DNA of 24,141 nt. It comes from UBA2862 sp045658005. GTDB taxonomy: Bacteria > Bacillota > Clostridia > Christensenellales > Aristaeellaceae. The stretch lies in contig JAZOUD010000062.1 in assembly GCA_045658005.1 (NCBI GenBank), positions 1 to 24,141 on the forward strand, given 5' to 3'. Below the pieces are notes generated by a model, which saw nothing but the letters and a program-made list of their open reading frames with translations, ran no database searches and was not told where the DNA came from. A program made the translations under genes and the position numbers. Below, one piece after another: positions 16,896-23,910 of the stretch; within the stretch, counting starts at the first letter, position 1, and each line of letters opens with the position of its first letter.

Positions 16896-18625
16896 GCTTC
16901 CCCTCCCCCTTCCCTGTCATCCTCAAGCACCGGCACACGGATCTCCACCGACGTCTTCTGGCCGGGAACCGTCTCGACAGAGATACCATAGTCTTCGCCG
17001 TAGAAGAGATGGATGCGGTCCAGCACGTTGCGCACACCGTAGCCGTTGTAGATGTCGTTCGGGTCGTCCATGCCCACGCCGTTGTCAGTCACCCTGAAGT
17101 AGATGATTCCCTCCAGCACTTCGCCCCGGATCTCGATATAGCCCCCGCCGATCTTCGGCTCCAGGCCATGATACATGCTGTTTTCGACAAAGGGCTGGAG
17201 AATCAGCTTGATGATTCGCAGATCCATCAATTCCTCGTCCACATCCAGAATCAGCTCAAAGCGCTCGCCGTAGCGTAGCTTCTGGATGGCCATATACCTG
17301 GAAATATGTTCCAGCTCCTCCCTCACCGTGATGACGGTGTTGCCTTTGCTGAGGGATGCCTTGAACAGATTGGACAGCGCCAACACCATCTCGGCAATCT
17401 CGTCGTTGTTATGAATCATCGCCTTGCAATAGATGGAATCCAGCGTGTTATACAGAAAATGCGGGTTGATCTGTGATTGCAACAGCAACAGTTCCGCCTC
17501 CCGTTCCTTGACCCTGGAAGCGATCAGGCGCTCGCGCAGTTCAAGGTTGTTGTCCACCGTGCGCTTGAGCGCGTTGCCGACCTGTCCGATTTCGCCATCG
17601 TCAAACACCGCTTCAATGGGCTCGCCGTCCTTCATGCTGGTCACGACGGTTTTCAGCTCCTCCAGAGGGCGATTGATTCGCCGCGTCACCAGCAGGGCCA
17701 GCGTGGTAACGACGATGAGAGACAGCACGATAATCACCGGCATCATCACCCGCATGTAGCGACTGATGTCGTTCAGATCGGCCCGGGAGATGCATACCAG
17801 GGTAGTAAAGCCCGTGGTTTCGCTACGCACGTCTTCAAACAAATAGCTCTCGTCCCCCCGACGATAGGCGTTCAGCACGATGTCGGCATAATCCTCGCCC
17901 TTATTGGAATAGACCAGTCGTCCATCGCCGTCCAATACCGCATACATCTCGCTGGCAAATTCGCCCCTTGCAAATATGGATGAGCGAAAGAGCTTCGGCA
18001 TCATTCGGATCACCAGGAATCCCATCGGTTGAAAATCCCTGGGGCTGATCAGTTGTCGGGCAAAGGTGAAACTGTACCGGTCCGCCTCCGGGGCCAACAG
18101 GTTATAGCCATAGAATACCGGCCTGCCCCGCGCCCCGGCGACCTTCTCCAGCCAGGGCAACGCCTCCAGCGCCCCAGGCTCATAGTACTTCGCGTACCAG
18201 TTGGTGTTCATGCGAACGCGATGTCGTTGGTAAAAGCGGCCCCGAAGATCGAATAGAAACACGCTGCTCACGTAGTCATTCTGGTTCTCGACCATCGACC
18301 ACATTTCATCCAGGCGATGCGTATTGAAGCTGTCGTAGGCAGTCACGCCCATGACATTGTCTGAATCGAGGATGTCCAGAAAATCGTCCGTCACCGTCAC
18401 CTCGCGCACCTGGGTGATTGCCTCGTCCAGCTTCATCTCCACGACGCCCTGCACCGTTTGCAGGTTTTTTTCGCTGTTGGAGGTATAGTTGCGCTCGATA
18501 TTGCTCTTTGCCGCGCTATAAGAGGCCACGCAGCAGCTGATGGCCAGCACGATCATCAGCGCTTGCATGGAAGTCATAATCTGGGTACGTATGCGCCACT
18601 TCCTGAAATTCAACAGTCTTCGCAT
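16892..18625 (-). CDS. Membrane sensor histidine kinase (YesM/LytS-type, HisKA_7TM-less, with HAMP)
   Basis: Senses an extracellular ligand and phosphorylates the neighbouring response regulator. The 577 residues run: TM1 about 17-38 (MTSMQALMIVLAISCCVA), an extracytoplasmic Cache-like region (about 40-290), TM2 about 292-315 (VMMPVIIVLSLIVVTTLALL), a HAMP linker (RRINRPLEELKTVVTSM), and the His_kinase domain QSQINPHFLYNTLDSIY with His389. The ATPase domain has the N box (QPFVENSMYHG, Asn482), the G1 box DNGVGMDD (about 514-521) and GYGVRNVLDRI. The ATG at 18625 has GGGAGGAA 5 nt upstream. It overlaps the regulator gene by 4 bp. Position upstream of the importer suggests it detects the same glycan directly or through the binding protein. 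Confidence 0.93.
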   Translation of the reverse strand: MRRLLNFRKWRIRTQIMTSMQALMIVLAISCCVASYSAAKSNIERNYTSNSEKNLQTVQGVVEMKLDEAITQVREVTVTDDFLDILDSDNVMGVTAYDSFNTHRLDEMWSMVENQNDYVSSVFLFDLRGRFYQRHRVRMNTNWYAKYYEPGALEALPWLEKVAGARGRPVFYGYNLLAPEADRYSFTFARQLISPRDFQPMGFLVIRMMPKLFRSSIFARGEFASEMYAVLDGDGRLVYSNKGEDYADIVLNAYRRGDESYLFEDVRSETTGFTTLVCISRADLNDISRYMRVMMPVIIVLSLIVVTTLALLVTRRINRPLEELKTVVTSMKDGEPIEAVFDDGEIGQVGNALKRTVDNNLELRERLIASRVKEREAELLLLQSQINPHFLYNTLDSIYCKAMIHNNDEIAEMVLALSNLFKASLSKGNTVITVREELEHISRYMAIQKLRYGERFELILDVDEELMDLRIIKLILQPFVENSMYHGLEPKIGGGYIEIRGEVLEGIIYFRVTDNGVGMDDPNDIYNGYGVRNVLDRIHLFYGEDYGISVETVPGQKTSVEIRVPVLEDDREGGGEA

Positions 18626-18666
18626 CGCGTTCCTCCCGTTGTTTTCTATCGCTACAATTCTTCGTT

Positions 18667-18711
18667 TTGTTGCACAGTATTGTTTTGAATGATATCATAA
18701 TTGTGCAGCAA
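18667..18711. promoter_or_regulatory. Operator-like inverted repeat upstream of the sensor kinase gene
   Basis: TTGTTGCACAGT (18667-18678) and ATTGTGCAGCAA (18700-18711) are inverted copies matching at 10 of 12 positions, 21 bp apart. Between them lies a perfect 10-bp palindrome, ATGATATCAT (18689-18698). The block is 42 bp upstream of the kinase start and contains AT-rich -10-like sequence. It could be a site for the response regulator or for the lost AraC regulator whose remnant begins at 18723. The repeats are seen; the role is inferred. Confidence 0.4.
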
Positions 18712-18722
18712 ATGCAATATAT

Positions 18723-18881
18723 GTGGAGCTCGGACGCGAACACATCAAGGAAATGTACATGCACACACATTATGGTGCGGAGAGCATTGCCAGCTACATC
18801 GGCACCAGCCGCGCAAGGCTCAATTGCGCCATCCAGAAGGAGCTCAATATGTCCGTGCAGCAATACCTGGTCGAAACCCGC
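18723..18881 (+). pseudogene. AraC-family regulator remnant (first helix-turn-helix only)
   Basis: The reading frame from 18723 gives HIKEMYMHTHYGAESIASYI then GTSRARLNCAIQKELNMS and VQQYLVETR, which fits the first half of an AraC DNA-binding domain (helix, IA..IG.S...L recognition helix, then the long linker start). The second helix-turn-helix is absent: after VETR the sequence passes into the serine-recombinase remnant on the opposite strand. There is no ribosome-binding site or sensor domain upstream. It is most simply the stump of a resident regulator truncated by the mobile DNA at its right. It lies divergent to the sensor kinase, where a local regulator would be expected. Confidence 0.5.
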
Positions 18882-18899
18882 CCTGACGGCATCTTCCTT

Positions 18900-19181
18900 G
18901 ACATGTGGCGTTGCGCAGCGCTTTCCCTTCTCGTATTTCCGATTGCAGCGCCATGATCTGAAATCGCTGGAACAGGGCCTTAGCCCGTTCTTCCATATCC
19001 TCCTCTCCCTTCTTTTGTATTACAGTCGGAACGGTGGGCTCCGTTTCTGCCAATACCTGCTCGGCCTGCGCCATGTCAAAGACATCCTTTGGGATGATGG
19101 GGTCGTGGGAGTTGTCTTGCAAGGTGAATACTTTGCACCCCCCTATGGGCGTAAAGCCGGGCAGAATCATTATTGGTCTAT
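18900..19181 (-). pseudogene. Serine recombinase remnant A, joined to 65-bp repeat
   Basis: An open frame read from the ATG at 19170 begins with residues encoded by the 65-bp repeat (MILPGFTPIGGCKVFTLQ). It then enters a typical large-serine-recombinase segment, DNSHDPIIPKDVFDMAQAE, which in intact proteins precedes the zinc ribbon. The catalytic N-terminal domain and the zinc-ribbon cysteines are missing; the remaining RAKALFQRFQ-type helical tail suggests a further internal deletion. The right-hand limit of recombinase homology is near 19116, the left-hand limit is vague. It cannot encode an active recombinase. Confidence 0.6.
19117..19181 (+). repeat. 65-bp direct repeat, copy A
   Basis: Starts TTGCAAGG and ends TTGGTCTAT. 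It matches copy B (22202-22266) at 63 of 65 positions, in the same orientation. Outside these limits similarity stops on the right and falls to protein-level recombinase similarity on the left. It contains a short hairpin (TGCAA..TTGCA near the left end) and a run of six C followed by TATGGG. Nature unknown: element end, attachment-site arm or duplicated junction. Confidence 0.85.
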
Positions 19182-19252
19182 AAGCAAACCGAGAGTTGGT
19201 TCTTGTAACAAGCTAATCCCCCTTCCGAGTCAAATTGATACAAGTACACGAT

Positions 19253-19286
19253 GAACCCAGGCTGAACCCAAAATCAGCCTGGGTTC
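19253..19286. repeat. 13-bp perfect inverted repeat
   Basis: GAACCCAGGCTGA and TCAGCCTGGGTTC flank an 8-nt loop. A further GGGTTC follows at 19296-19301. Neither strand has a T-run after the stem, so a classic intrinsic terminator is doubtful; it may be a mobile-element structure. Confidence 0.6.
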
Positions 19287-19336
19287 GCTATCGTTGGGTT
19301 CAAACGGGCACACGATTGCGCATACAGGCAGAAAGA

Positions 19337-19365
19337 GAGCGCCTCTTCACGGAGAAGAGACGCTC
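19337..19365 (-). terminator. Probable intrinsic terminator of the acetyltransferase gene
   Basis: On the minus strand GAGCGTCTCTTC pairs with GAAGAGGCGCTC around a short TCCGT loop (12-bp stem with one mismatch). It is followed by a T/C-rich tail TCTTTCTG, 27 bp past the acetyltransferase stop. Stem strong, T-tract moderate. Confidence 0.6.
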
Positions 19366-19392
19366 AAAGTATTCAGATTGATAAACTGGAAT

Positions 19393-19884
19393 CTACAGTG
19401 CTAATTCCATCAGCCAGCAATCTACTTTTTCTCCCTCAAACATCTCATGTTTTGGAAGTGATTTAATGATTTTAAACCCTGCTTTCTCGTATGCCCTTAT
19501 AGCCCTTTTATTATCTTGGTGCGGGTCAAGAAGAACTCGTTCCGCAGCCATATTTTCTTTCAGATGAGAAGCCATCATTTTCAAAAAAGATGAGCCTATT
19601 CCCTTACTCCAGTATTTCGGCTCACCTATAAACTGATCCATAGCAAACACTATATGTCCATCGTCAGGATAGTCATATTCATCGAACAATTCACCACTCA
19701 ATTGATAGGCCTGTGCATATCCGATGGGGGATTTCTTATACTCGATGATCATTCTGAATCCATCTGGAATTTCTTCCAAAAAATGTGCAGACAAAGTATC
19801 CATCGTAAACCTGACGTCACGACCTTCGTAATACTCCAGCACTCTCTTATCTGTCAACCATTGAGGCATTTTTTCTGCGGTCAT
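19393..19884 (-). CDS. AAC(6')-like aminoglycoside N-acetyltransferase (GNAT), 5' end damaged
   Basis: GNAT-fold acetyl-CoA-dependent acetyltransferase close to the AAC(6') aminoglycoside-modifying group. Visible are WLTDKRVLEYYEGRDVRF, FRMIIEYKKSPIGYAQAY, MDQFIGEPKYWSKGIGSSFL (the acetyl-CoA-binding motif A), LLDPHQDNKRAIRAYEKAGF, LPKHEMFEGEKVDCWLMEL. Relatives begin with a strand such as LRPMTEEDFPLMLKWLTD; here the N-terminus reads MTAEKMPQWLTD from an ATG at 19884 with no good ribosome-binding site, so roughly 10-20 residues seem to be replaced. The open frame continues upstream to 19950, but that DNA encodes another ORF in a different frame. About 163 residues from 19884. Lower GC than the sugar locus. 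It may be an unexpressed or poorly expressed resistance-type gene; aminoglycoside activity is a family-based guess. Confidence 0.75.
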   Translation of the reverse strand: MTAEKMPQWLTDKRVLEYYEGRDVRFTMDTLSAHFLEEIPDGFRMIIEYKKSPIGYAQAYQLSGELFDEYDYPDDGHIVFAMDQFIGEPKYWSKGIGSSFLKMMASHLKENMAAERVLLDPHQDNKRAIRAYEKAGFKIIKSLPKHEMFEGEKVDCWLMELAL

Positions 19885-20110
19885 AATCCACGAGTATGGC
19901 CCCCGGCACGTCGTCTGTCGCTTCAATGATAATCTTTCCCTCGTTGGCATTTATGCCCCTACGGATAGCTATCCTCTTCGGGTACCCCAGCATTTCAAAA
20001 ACAGCTGGGAAAAGCCCGCCCCTGCTTTCTGAGATGGTGAGGCAGCACGCTCCTGCCTGATGGCTACCCACGCTGGGTACAAAGATCATTTCATAATCGT
20101 TCATTGACAT
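19847..20110 (-). CDS. Small protein of unknown function, probably truncated by fusion with the acetyltransferase region
   Basis: An 87-residue frame starting MSMNDYEMIFVPSVGSHQAG and continuing with FEMLGYPKRIAIRRGINANE and GKIIIEATDDVPGAILVDYD. The first 75 or so residues look like a compact real domain (regular hydrophobic pattern, basic patch KRIAIRRG), but I do not recognise the family. The last residues (RRKNASMVDR) are the acetyltransferase coding DNA read out of frame, so the natural C-terminus was probably lost at a recombination joint near 19880. No clear ribosome-binding site precedes the ATG (only GGA). It lies between the terminator of the methyltransferase-STAS gene and the acetyltransferase, inside the interval bounded by the 65-bp repeats. 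Confidence 0.4.
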   Translation of the reverse strand: MSMNDYEMIFVPSVGSHQAGACCLTISESRGGLFPAVFEMLGYPKRIAIRRGINANEGKIIIEATDDVPGAILVDYDRRKNASMVDR

Positions 20111-20159
20111 AACATTCCGGACCCGGTTTTTCGTGTATAAAAAATCCCGTGCGAAGCCG

Positions 20160-20190
20160 AAAGAAAAGACCGGGGCGTTTGGCCTCGGCC
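20160..20190 (-). terminator. Intrinsic terminator of the methyltransferase-STAS gene
   Basis: On the minus strand GGCCGAGGC pairs with GCCCCGGTC across a CAAAC loop (9 pairs with one mismatch and one G-T wobble) followed by TTTTCTTT. It lies 46 bp past the stop of the gene at 20236. Confidence 0.7.
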
Positions 20191-20235
20191 TTGTATCCTG
20201 TTCTTTTTCAATGCGCCGTCCAAAATCCCGGCGGC

Positions 20236-21474
20236 TTAATCCTGTGCTTCTCCAAGCAGAAACTGGTCAAACCCGGTCACTTCAAGAATTTCCTTCACTT
20301 CCGCGCTTACGTTCATCATCCTGAAGTTCTCCTTGTTTTTAAGCGCTTTGTAGATAATGAGCATTACCCGGAGCCCGGCAGAGGAAATGTACTGCAGGTT
20401 CTGGTTATCGATGGTGACAGATGCGACCGTCCTGTCCTTCGTGATGCTCTCATACTTTTCCAGAAGCTCAGGCGCCGTGATCGTATCAAGGCGTCCGGAC
20501 AGCGCAACGTCCAGATGGTCTCCCGCAAGCGACAGCTCCGCTCCAAAATCCTTTGCTTCCACTTCTTCCTTCGTCTCCTCTTTGTCCCGGGAGAGCGTCA
20601 TCTTCCACATCTCGATGCTTCTGTAGGCTTCGCGCAGTTCTTTTTCAATTTCGGGATTATCCGCCATGGATACAAGAGAAGGCATCAGGTCGGCATAGGA
20701 GATCTTTTCCACCTGGAAGCCGACGCCCTGCAGGTATTCCACCGCCTTCTGTGTCCCGCCTGAAAACAGGCTGTTCTGCTTCATCGCCACATCCGCCATC
20801 TGGGAGGCGGTATTCATGGAAAATGTCTGGAGCGCCTCCGGATTGCTTTTGAGCAGAATGCCAAAGGTTGCCCCGAAGATCACCTCGTTTGTCATGTCCC
20901 CTGTGATCCAGCTGCCGCCGAATTCACGCAGGATCCTCTTAATATTGACGCACATGGAATTCAGTTCTGATTCATTGAAGTACCCCAGCAGGCCGTCTGT
21001 TGCAATGCAGACCTCGCCTTTTACCTGATCCAGATGCCTGCGCATGGAATCATAGTTCGTTGCGTCCACCCCATGGTACTCCACCAGGGCGCTCAGATCA
21101 TCAGGGATAAGGCCCTTCACAATCGCGCCGATCTCATCGGCAACGACCGGAAGGTCAAAACCGATATAGTGCTTCCCCTCCCTTGCCATGCTGAGAGAGC
21201 GCGGCGTATAGCCGCAGGGAAGGTCGACCACATACGGCTTGTTTTCCCGGCGGATCATCTCGTTGCTGATCCCAAACCTTGCATCCAGCGCTACCGCATA
21301 GCCTTTCCTGATAATATCCGGAATGTTTCCCTTCGAAGGGAGCTCACTCAGATCCATCTTTCCCACAATAGCAGCCGCGTCCCGGTTCCCTGCCTGCGCA
21401 AGGCACCCCGCGGTTCCTTTCCCGGTGGTATATACTGGATTCACTCTTGCCTGAAACTCTTTCTTTGCATCCAT
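20236..21474 (-). CDS. Fusion of a leucine-carboxyl-methyltransferase-like SAM domain and a STAS domain
   Basis: The 412-residue protein has two domains. Residues about 15-290 resemble class I SAM-dependent O-methyltransferases of the LCM/PpmS group: the N-terminal GKGTAGCLAQAGNRDAAAIV, SAM-binding motif YVVDLPCGYTPRSLSM, YIGFDLP, YHGVDATNYDSMRRHL, and CIATDGLLGYFNESEL. Residues about 309-412 are a STAS domain as in SpoIIAA/RsbV: LDVALSGRLDTITAPELLEK, and the phosphosite-region motif YISSAGLRVMLIIY with Ser364/Ser365, ending EILEVTGFDQFLLG. A variable linker rich in Lys/Glu joins them. STAS proteins are normally switched by Ser phosphorylation from an anti-sigma kinase, so the methyltransferase may be controlled this way. 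The start at 21474 has AAAGGA 10 nt upstream; the longer frame to 21573 lacks one. Monocistronic, with its own terminator. The partner and substrate are unknown. Confidence 0.8.
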   Translation of the reverse strand: MDAKKEFQARVNPVYTTGKGTAGCLAQAGNRDAAAIVGKMDLSELPSKGNIPDIIRKGYAVALDARFGISNEMIRRENKPYVVDLPCGYTPRSLSMAREGKHYIGFDLPVVADEIGAIVKGLIPDDLSALVEYHGVDATNYDSMRRHLDQVKGEVCIATDGLLGYFNESELNSMCVNIKRILREFGGSWITGDMTNEVIFGATFGILLKSNPEALQTFSMNTASQMADVAMKQNSLFSGGTQKAVEYLQGVGFQVEKISYADLMPSLVSMADNPEIEKELREAYRSIEMWKMTLSRDKEETKEEVEAKDFGAELSLAGDHLDVALSGRLDTITAPELLEKYESITKDRTVASVTIDNQNLQYISSAGLRVMLIIYKALKNKENFRMMNVSAEVKEILEVTGFDQFLLGEAQD

Positions 21475-21658
21475 GTTTTTTCTTTCCTTTCTGTATGGAT
21501 CAGATACTTTTCCTGGCTCGGCATAATGGACCCTCCTGTCTGCCCCATTCTTTCGCCAAAAGCACACAGACATAATAATAGCATTTATATTATAACATAT
21601 AAACGCAATAGCCGCCAGCCCAAAATCCGTAAATTGTTAGCATTGTCACCGCGGAGAA

Positions 21659-22266
21659 TCAAAAACTGACTCTCAAAGCAGTCCCATCCTGAAATCTAAC
21701 ATCAAACTGGCCGTTCCCAATAACCATAATGCTCTCCAGCACCGTCATCACCATCTCCGGGATGATAGTCACAATCTTGCCTTCCTTTACCAGTCCCCGC
21801 ATCTGCCGAGCCCTGAGAGCTTCCAACTCCGTCCCCGTCTTTTCCATCTCATCCCATCGCTTAGCCAGCAAATCCTGCTGATCAACAACGCTATCCCACG
21901 CCTCGATAAACACCCTGTGGATGACGGCCTCACGGATATTCTCACCACGGCAGCTTTTTGGCCCATGGTTGCAACGTGTATTGCATTGCCAATAGGTCTC
22001 CATTTTCCTTCCCGCATGGGCTTTTCGGCCATAAACACCGCCGCATTCACCACAGATGATCTTTGACGAAAACGGCCGGATTTCCCCACCGTAACCATAG
22101 CGTGTCAGGTGATGATCATTCATAAACCGCTCGATGCGTTCAAACTCCTGCTGCACAGCGTTCCAGTCTTCCCGGGAAATAATACCGACATGGGAGTGTT
22201 GTTGCAAGGTAAATACTTTGCACCCCCCTATGGGCGTAAAGCCAGGCAGAATCATTATTGGTCTAT
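21659..22266 (-). pseudogene. Serine recombinase C-terminal remnant B, joined to 65-bp repeat
   Basis: The frame from the ATG at 22255 starts in the 65-bp repeat (MILPGFTPIGGCKVFTLQ) and then enters the large-serine-recombinase C-terminal half. It reads HSHVGIISREDWNAVQQEFE, the zinc-ribbon motifs CGECGGVYGRK and CNTRC...CRGENIREAVIHRVF, a coiled-coil-like stretch, and a last strand IGNGQFDVRFQDGTALRVSF that ends naturally at 21659. About 180 residues of genuine recombinase remain. The resolvase catalytic domain with its Ser nucleophile is missing, so it cannot recombine DNA on its own. It is better preserved than remnant A, and the two differ in sequence, so they come from different elements. 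Confidence 0.8.
22202..22266 (+). repeat. 65-bp direct repeat, copy B
   Basis: Copy of 19117-19181 with two differences (G to A at the tenth base and at the forty-third base or so). It abuts recombinase remnant B at the same codon position at which copy A abuts remnant A. To its right the sequence is unrelated to that beside copy A. Confidence 0.85.
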
Positions 22267-22342
22267 GCTGCCGTCCGAAAGGAGGGTTTGTTTGGTGTGC
22301 CTGTTTTCGCCTTAGTCAGCCTGTTGTGCCAACGATTTAGGC

Positions 22343-22510
22343 TTATCGCTCCTCGCACTGACCATTCCCGTCCTTTAAACCGTCCCCCTTAGCTGCCCAT
22401 AAGTCCATTACTTTCCGCATACACCGAAGCCCGGCGATTTGTTCAAACAAGAAAAGTTCGCAGCCGCGCTTTTTTGTTTTGCCTATGTGAGTACCTGCGA
22501 ACTTTTCTTT
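22343..22510 (-). pseudogene. Possible C-terminal remnant of a mobile-element protein
   Basis: An open frame on the minus strand without a good start (opens after a TGA at 22513-22511) gives KKRGCELFLFEQIAGLRC, then KVMDLWAAKGDGLKDG and NGQCEER before TAA. The amphipathic IAGLRCMRKVMDLWAA and the natural-looking end suggest the tail of a real gene cut off at its 5' side. I do not recognise it with certainty. It overlaps the long inverted repeat. Confidence 0.3.
22449..22509. repeat. 15-bp perfect inverted repeat
   Basis: AAGAAAAGTTCGCAG (22449-22463) and CTGCGAACTTTTCTT (22495-22509) flank a 31-nt loop. On the + strand the second arm is followed by TTCATTTTTCTTG, so it could terminate transcription arriving from the left. 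It lies 28 bp before the -35 of the acyltransferase promoter. It may also be an element end. In the 22267-22650 stretch I otherwise see only the remnant and the promoter. Confidence 0.65.
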
Positions 22511-22537
22511 TCATTTTTCTTGTTTACACATTTTTTC

Positions 22538-22566
22538 TTGAGTAAGGTGCGTGTCTGGATTATACT
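22538..22566 (+). promoter_or_regulatory. SigA-like promoter of the acyltransferase gene
   Basis: TTGAGT (22538-22543), 17-nt spacer, TATACT (22561-22566). Transcription should start near 22573, leaving a leader of about 78 nt before the ATG at 22651. Confidence 0.65.
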
Positions 22567-22650
22567 GATATGCAGAGTATGAGCAACTGCCCAGGCGTAC
22601 AAATCGGATTTTGTGCGTTAGAACAGATTTGCGCGAAAGGATGTGTTTGT

Positions 22651-23910
22651 ATGAAGTTTCAGGTAATCCCACTGATATATTCTGCGAATGGGCAATTCAA
22701 GAATACGATTCGCTTTGCTGTCGAGTTCCATGAGAATATACTCCCAGAGGCTTTGGTTTATGCTGTCGGGCAGGTTCAAAAGCGTTATCCCTACTATTCA
22801 GTGAAAATAGAAAAAGAGGCCGAAGGCTTTGTCCTGGCGGAGAACAACCAACCCTTTATCATTGCCGCAGGCGAAAAACCCGTATGTCTGAACAGTAAAG
22901 CAAGCAACATGCATCTTCTGGCTTTCGCGTGGAAAGAGCGGACTGTTTGGATCGACATCAGCCATTTTATCTGTGATGGAAACGGAGTTGCGCCTCTGGT
23001 CAAAACATTGGTCTATTATTATGTGGAAAGGCGCTATGGAGGAGACGGAATCGACACGATCAATATCCGCCTGGTGACGGATAATATCCCTGAAGGAGAA
23101 TATGCCTATCCCTTCCCGGCCACTCCGATACCCAATGAGTATCCTCTATCCATACCGCAAAGAGCCTATGAACCCTTTCTCTTCGCAGACGAGATGTTTG
23201 ATGGCGACGGGAGCTATGCCTACAACCTACAGGTTTCTCAGAAGGTGCTGATGAAACAAGCAAAGAGCAATGACGGAAGCCCGGTTTCGTTTATCTGTGT
23301 GATGCTGTACCGAGCTTTGATGAGTCTGTATCCGGACATGAGCAGCGATATTGTCTTTTCCATTCCTCATGAATACCGGAAGGCGCTCGGACGTCCGCTT
23401 TCCCATGATTGTCTCGCAAGGGTCCTGACCGCAAAACTTGCCGCCAAAGACGGGGACAAGTCGACTGAAACATTGAACACAGCCGTCCGCGGACAGATCA
23501 TTCTTGGCAGCGATGAATCGGCGGACATCGCTGCGATCAATGGAATGCTCCAGCTCAGCGCTTATATGCAGTCGCTGCCGTTGGAAGGGAAAAAGCAAGC
23601 CATACTCGGGCTCATTGCCAGATCACTTGCGAAAAACACATTTGGTGTCAGCTATACCGGCAACATCGGCTGGGGTGGAATGGAAAAACATATCAGAGAT
23701 GTTCATCTCTATGCGGGCGAGAATAATCGGCATCAGACAATCAGTGTGGAGGTGTTTACACTTGGGGACAACTTCAGCATTTGCGTGATGCAGCCTGGCA
23801 AGAATCCTGTGTTTGTGCAAGAATTGATTCGGTGCTTTGCCAGCTGTGGCATTGAATGTATGCTGGTGAGCGAAGAGAGGTTTCATCTTGCTGATTATGA
23901 ACTTCCATAA
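22651..23910 (+). CDS. HXXXDG acyltransferase of the condensation-domain/alcohol acyltransferase superfamily
   Basis: The 419-residue protein fits the chloramphenicol-acetyltransferase-like superfamily that includes NRPS condensation domains, Pap proteins and alcohol acetyltransferases, which transfer acyl groups to hydroxyl or amino acceptors. The catalytic motif is His105-x3-Asp109-Gly110 in DISHFICDGNG. The N-terminal half has YAVGQVQKRYPYYSVKIEKE, typical of these proteins, and the second half has SYTGNIGWGG, in a place comparable to the family's DFGWG loop. The ATG at 22651 has AAAGGA 9 nt upstream; the longer frame to 22570 starts before the likely transcript start region and lacks a site. 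No carrier protein, adenylation domain or other biosynthetic gene is visible beside it in this window. Substrates unknown. Confidence 0.75.
   Translation: MKFQVIPLIYSANGQFKNTIRFAVEFHENILPEALVYAVGQVQKRYPYYSVKIEKEAEGFVLAENNQPFIIAAGEKPVCLNSKASNMHLLAFAWKERTVWIDISHFICDGNGVAPLVKTLVYYYVERRYGGDGIDTINIRLVTDNIPEGEYAYPFPATPIPNEYPLSIPQRAYEPFLFADEMFDGDGSYAYNLQVSQKVLMKQAKSNDGSPVSFICVMLYRALMSLYPDMSSDIVFSIPHEYRKALGRPLSHDCLARVLTAKLAAKDGDKSTETLNTAVRGQIILGSDESADIAAINGMLQLSAYMQSLPLEGKKQAILGLIARSLAKNTFGVSYTGNIGWGGMEKHIRDVHLYAGENNRHQTISVEVFTLGDNFSICVMQPGKNPVFVQELIRCFASCGIECMLVSEERFHLADYELP

Noticed and set aside
19117..19181. 65-bp repeat as the 3' end of a group II intron
   Set aside because: No domain V-like GAGC...GUUC hairpin or other intron 3' features are visible next to the joint.
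19253..19286. Inverted repeat as an intrinsic terminator
   Set aside because: Strong stem but no T-run on either strand; kept only as a repeat.
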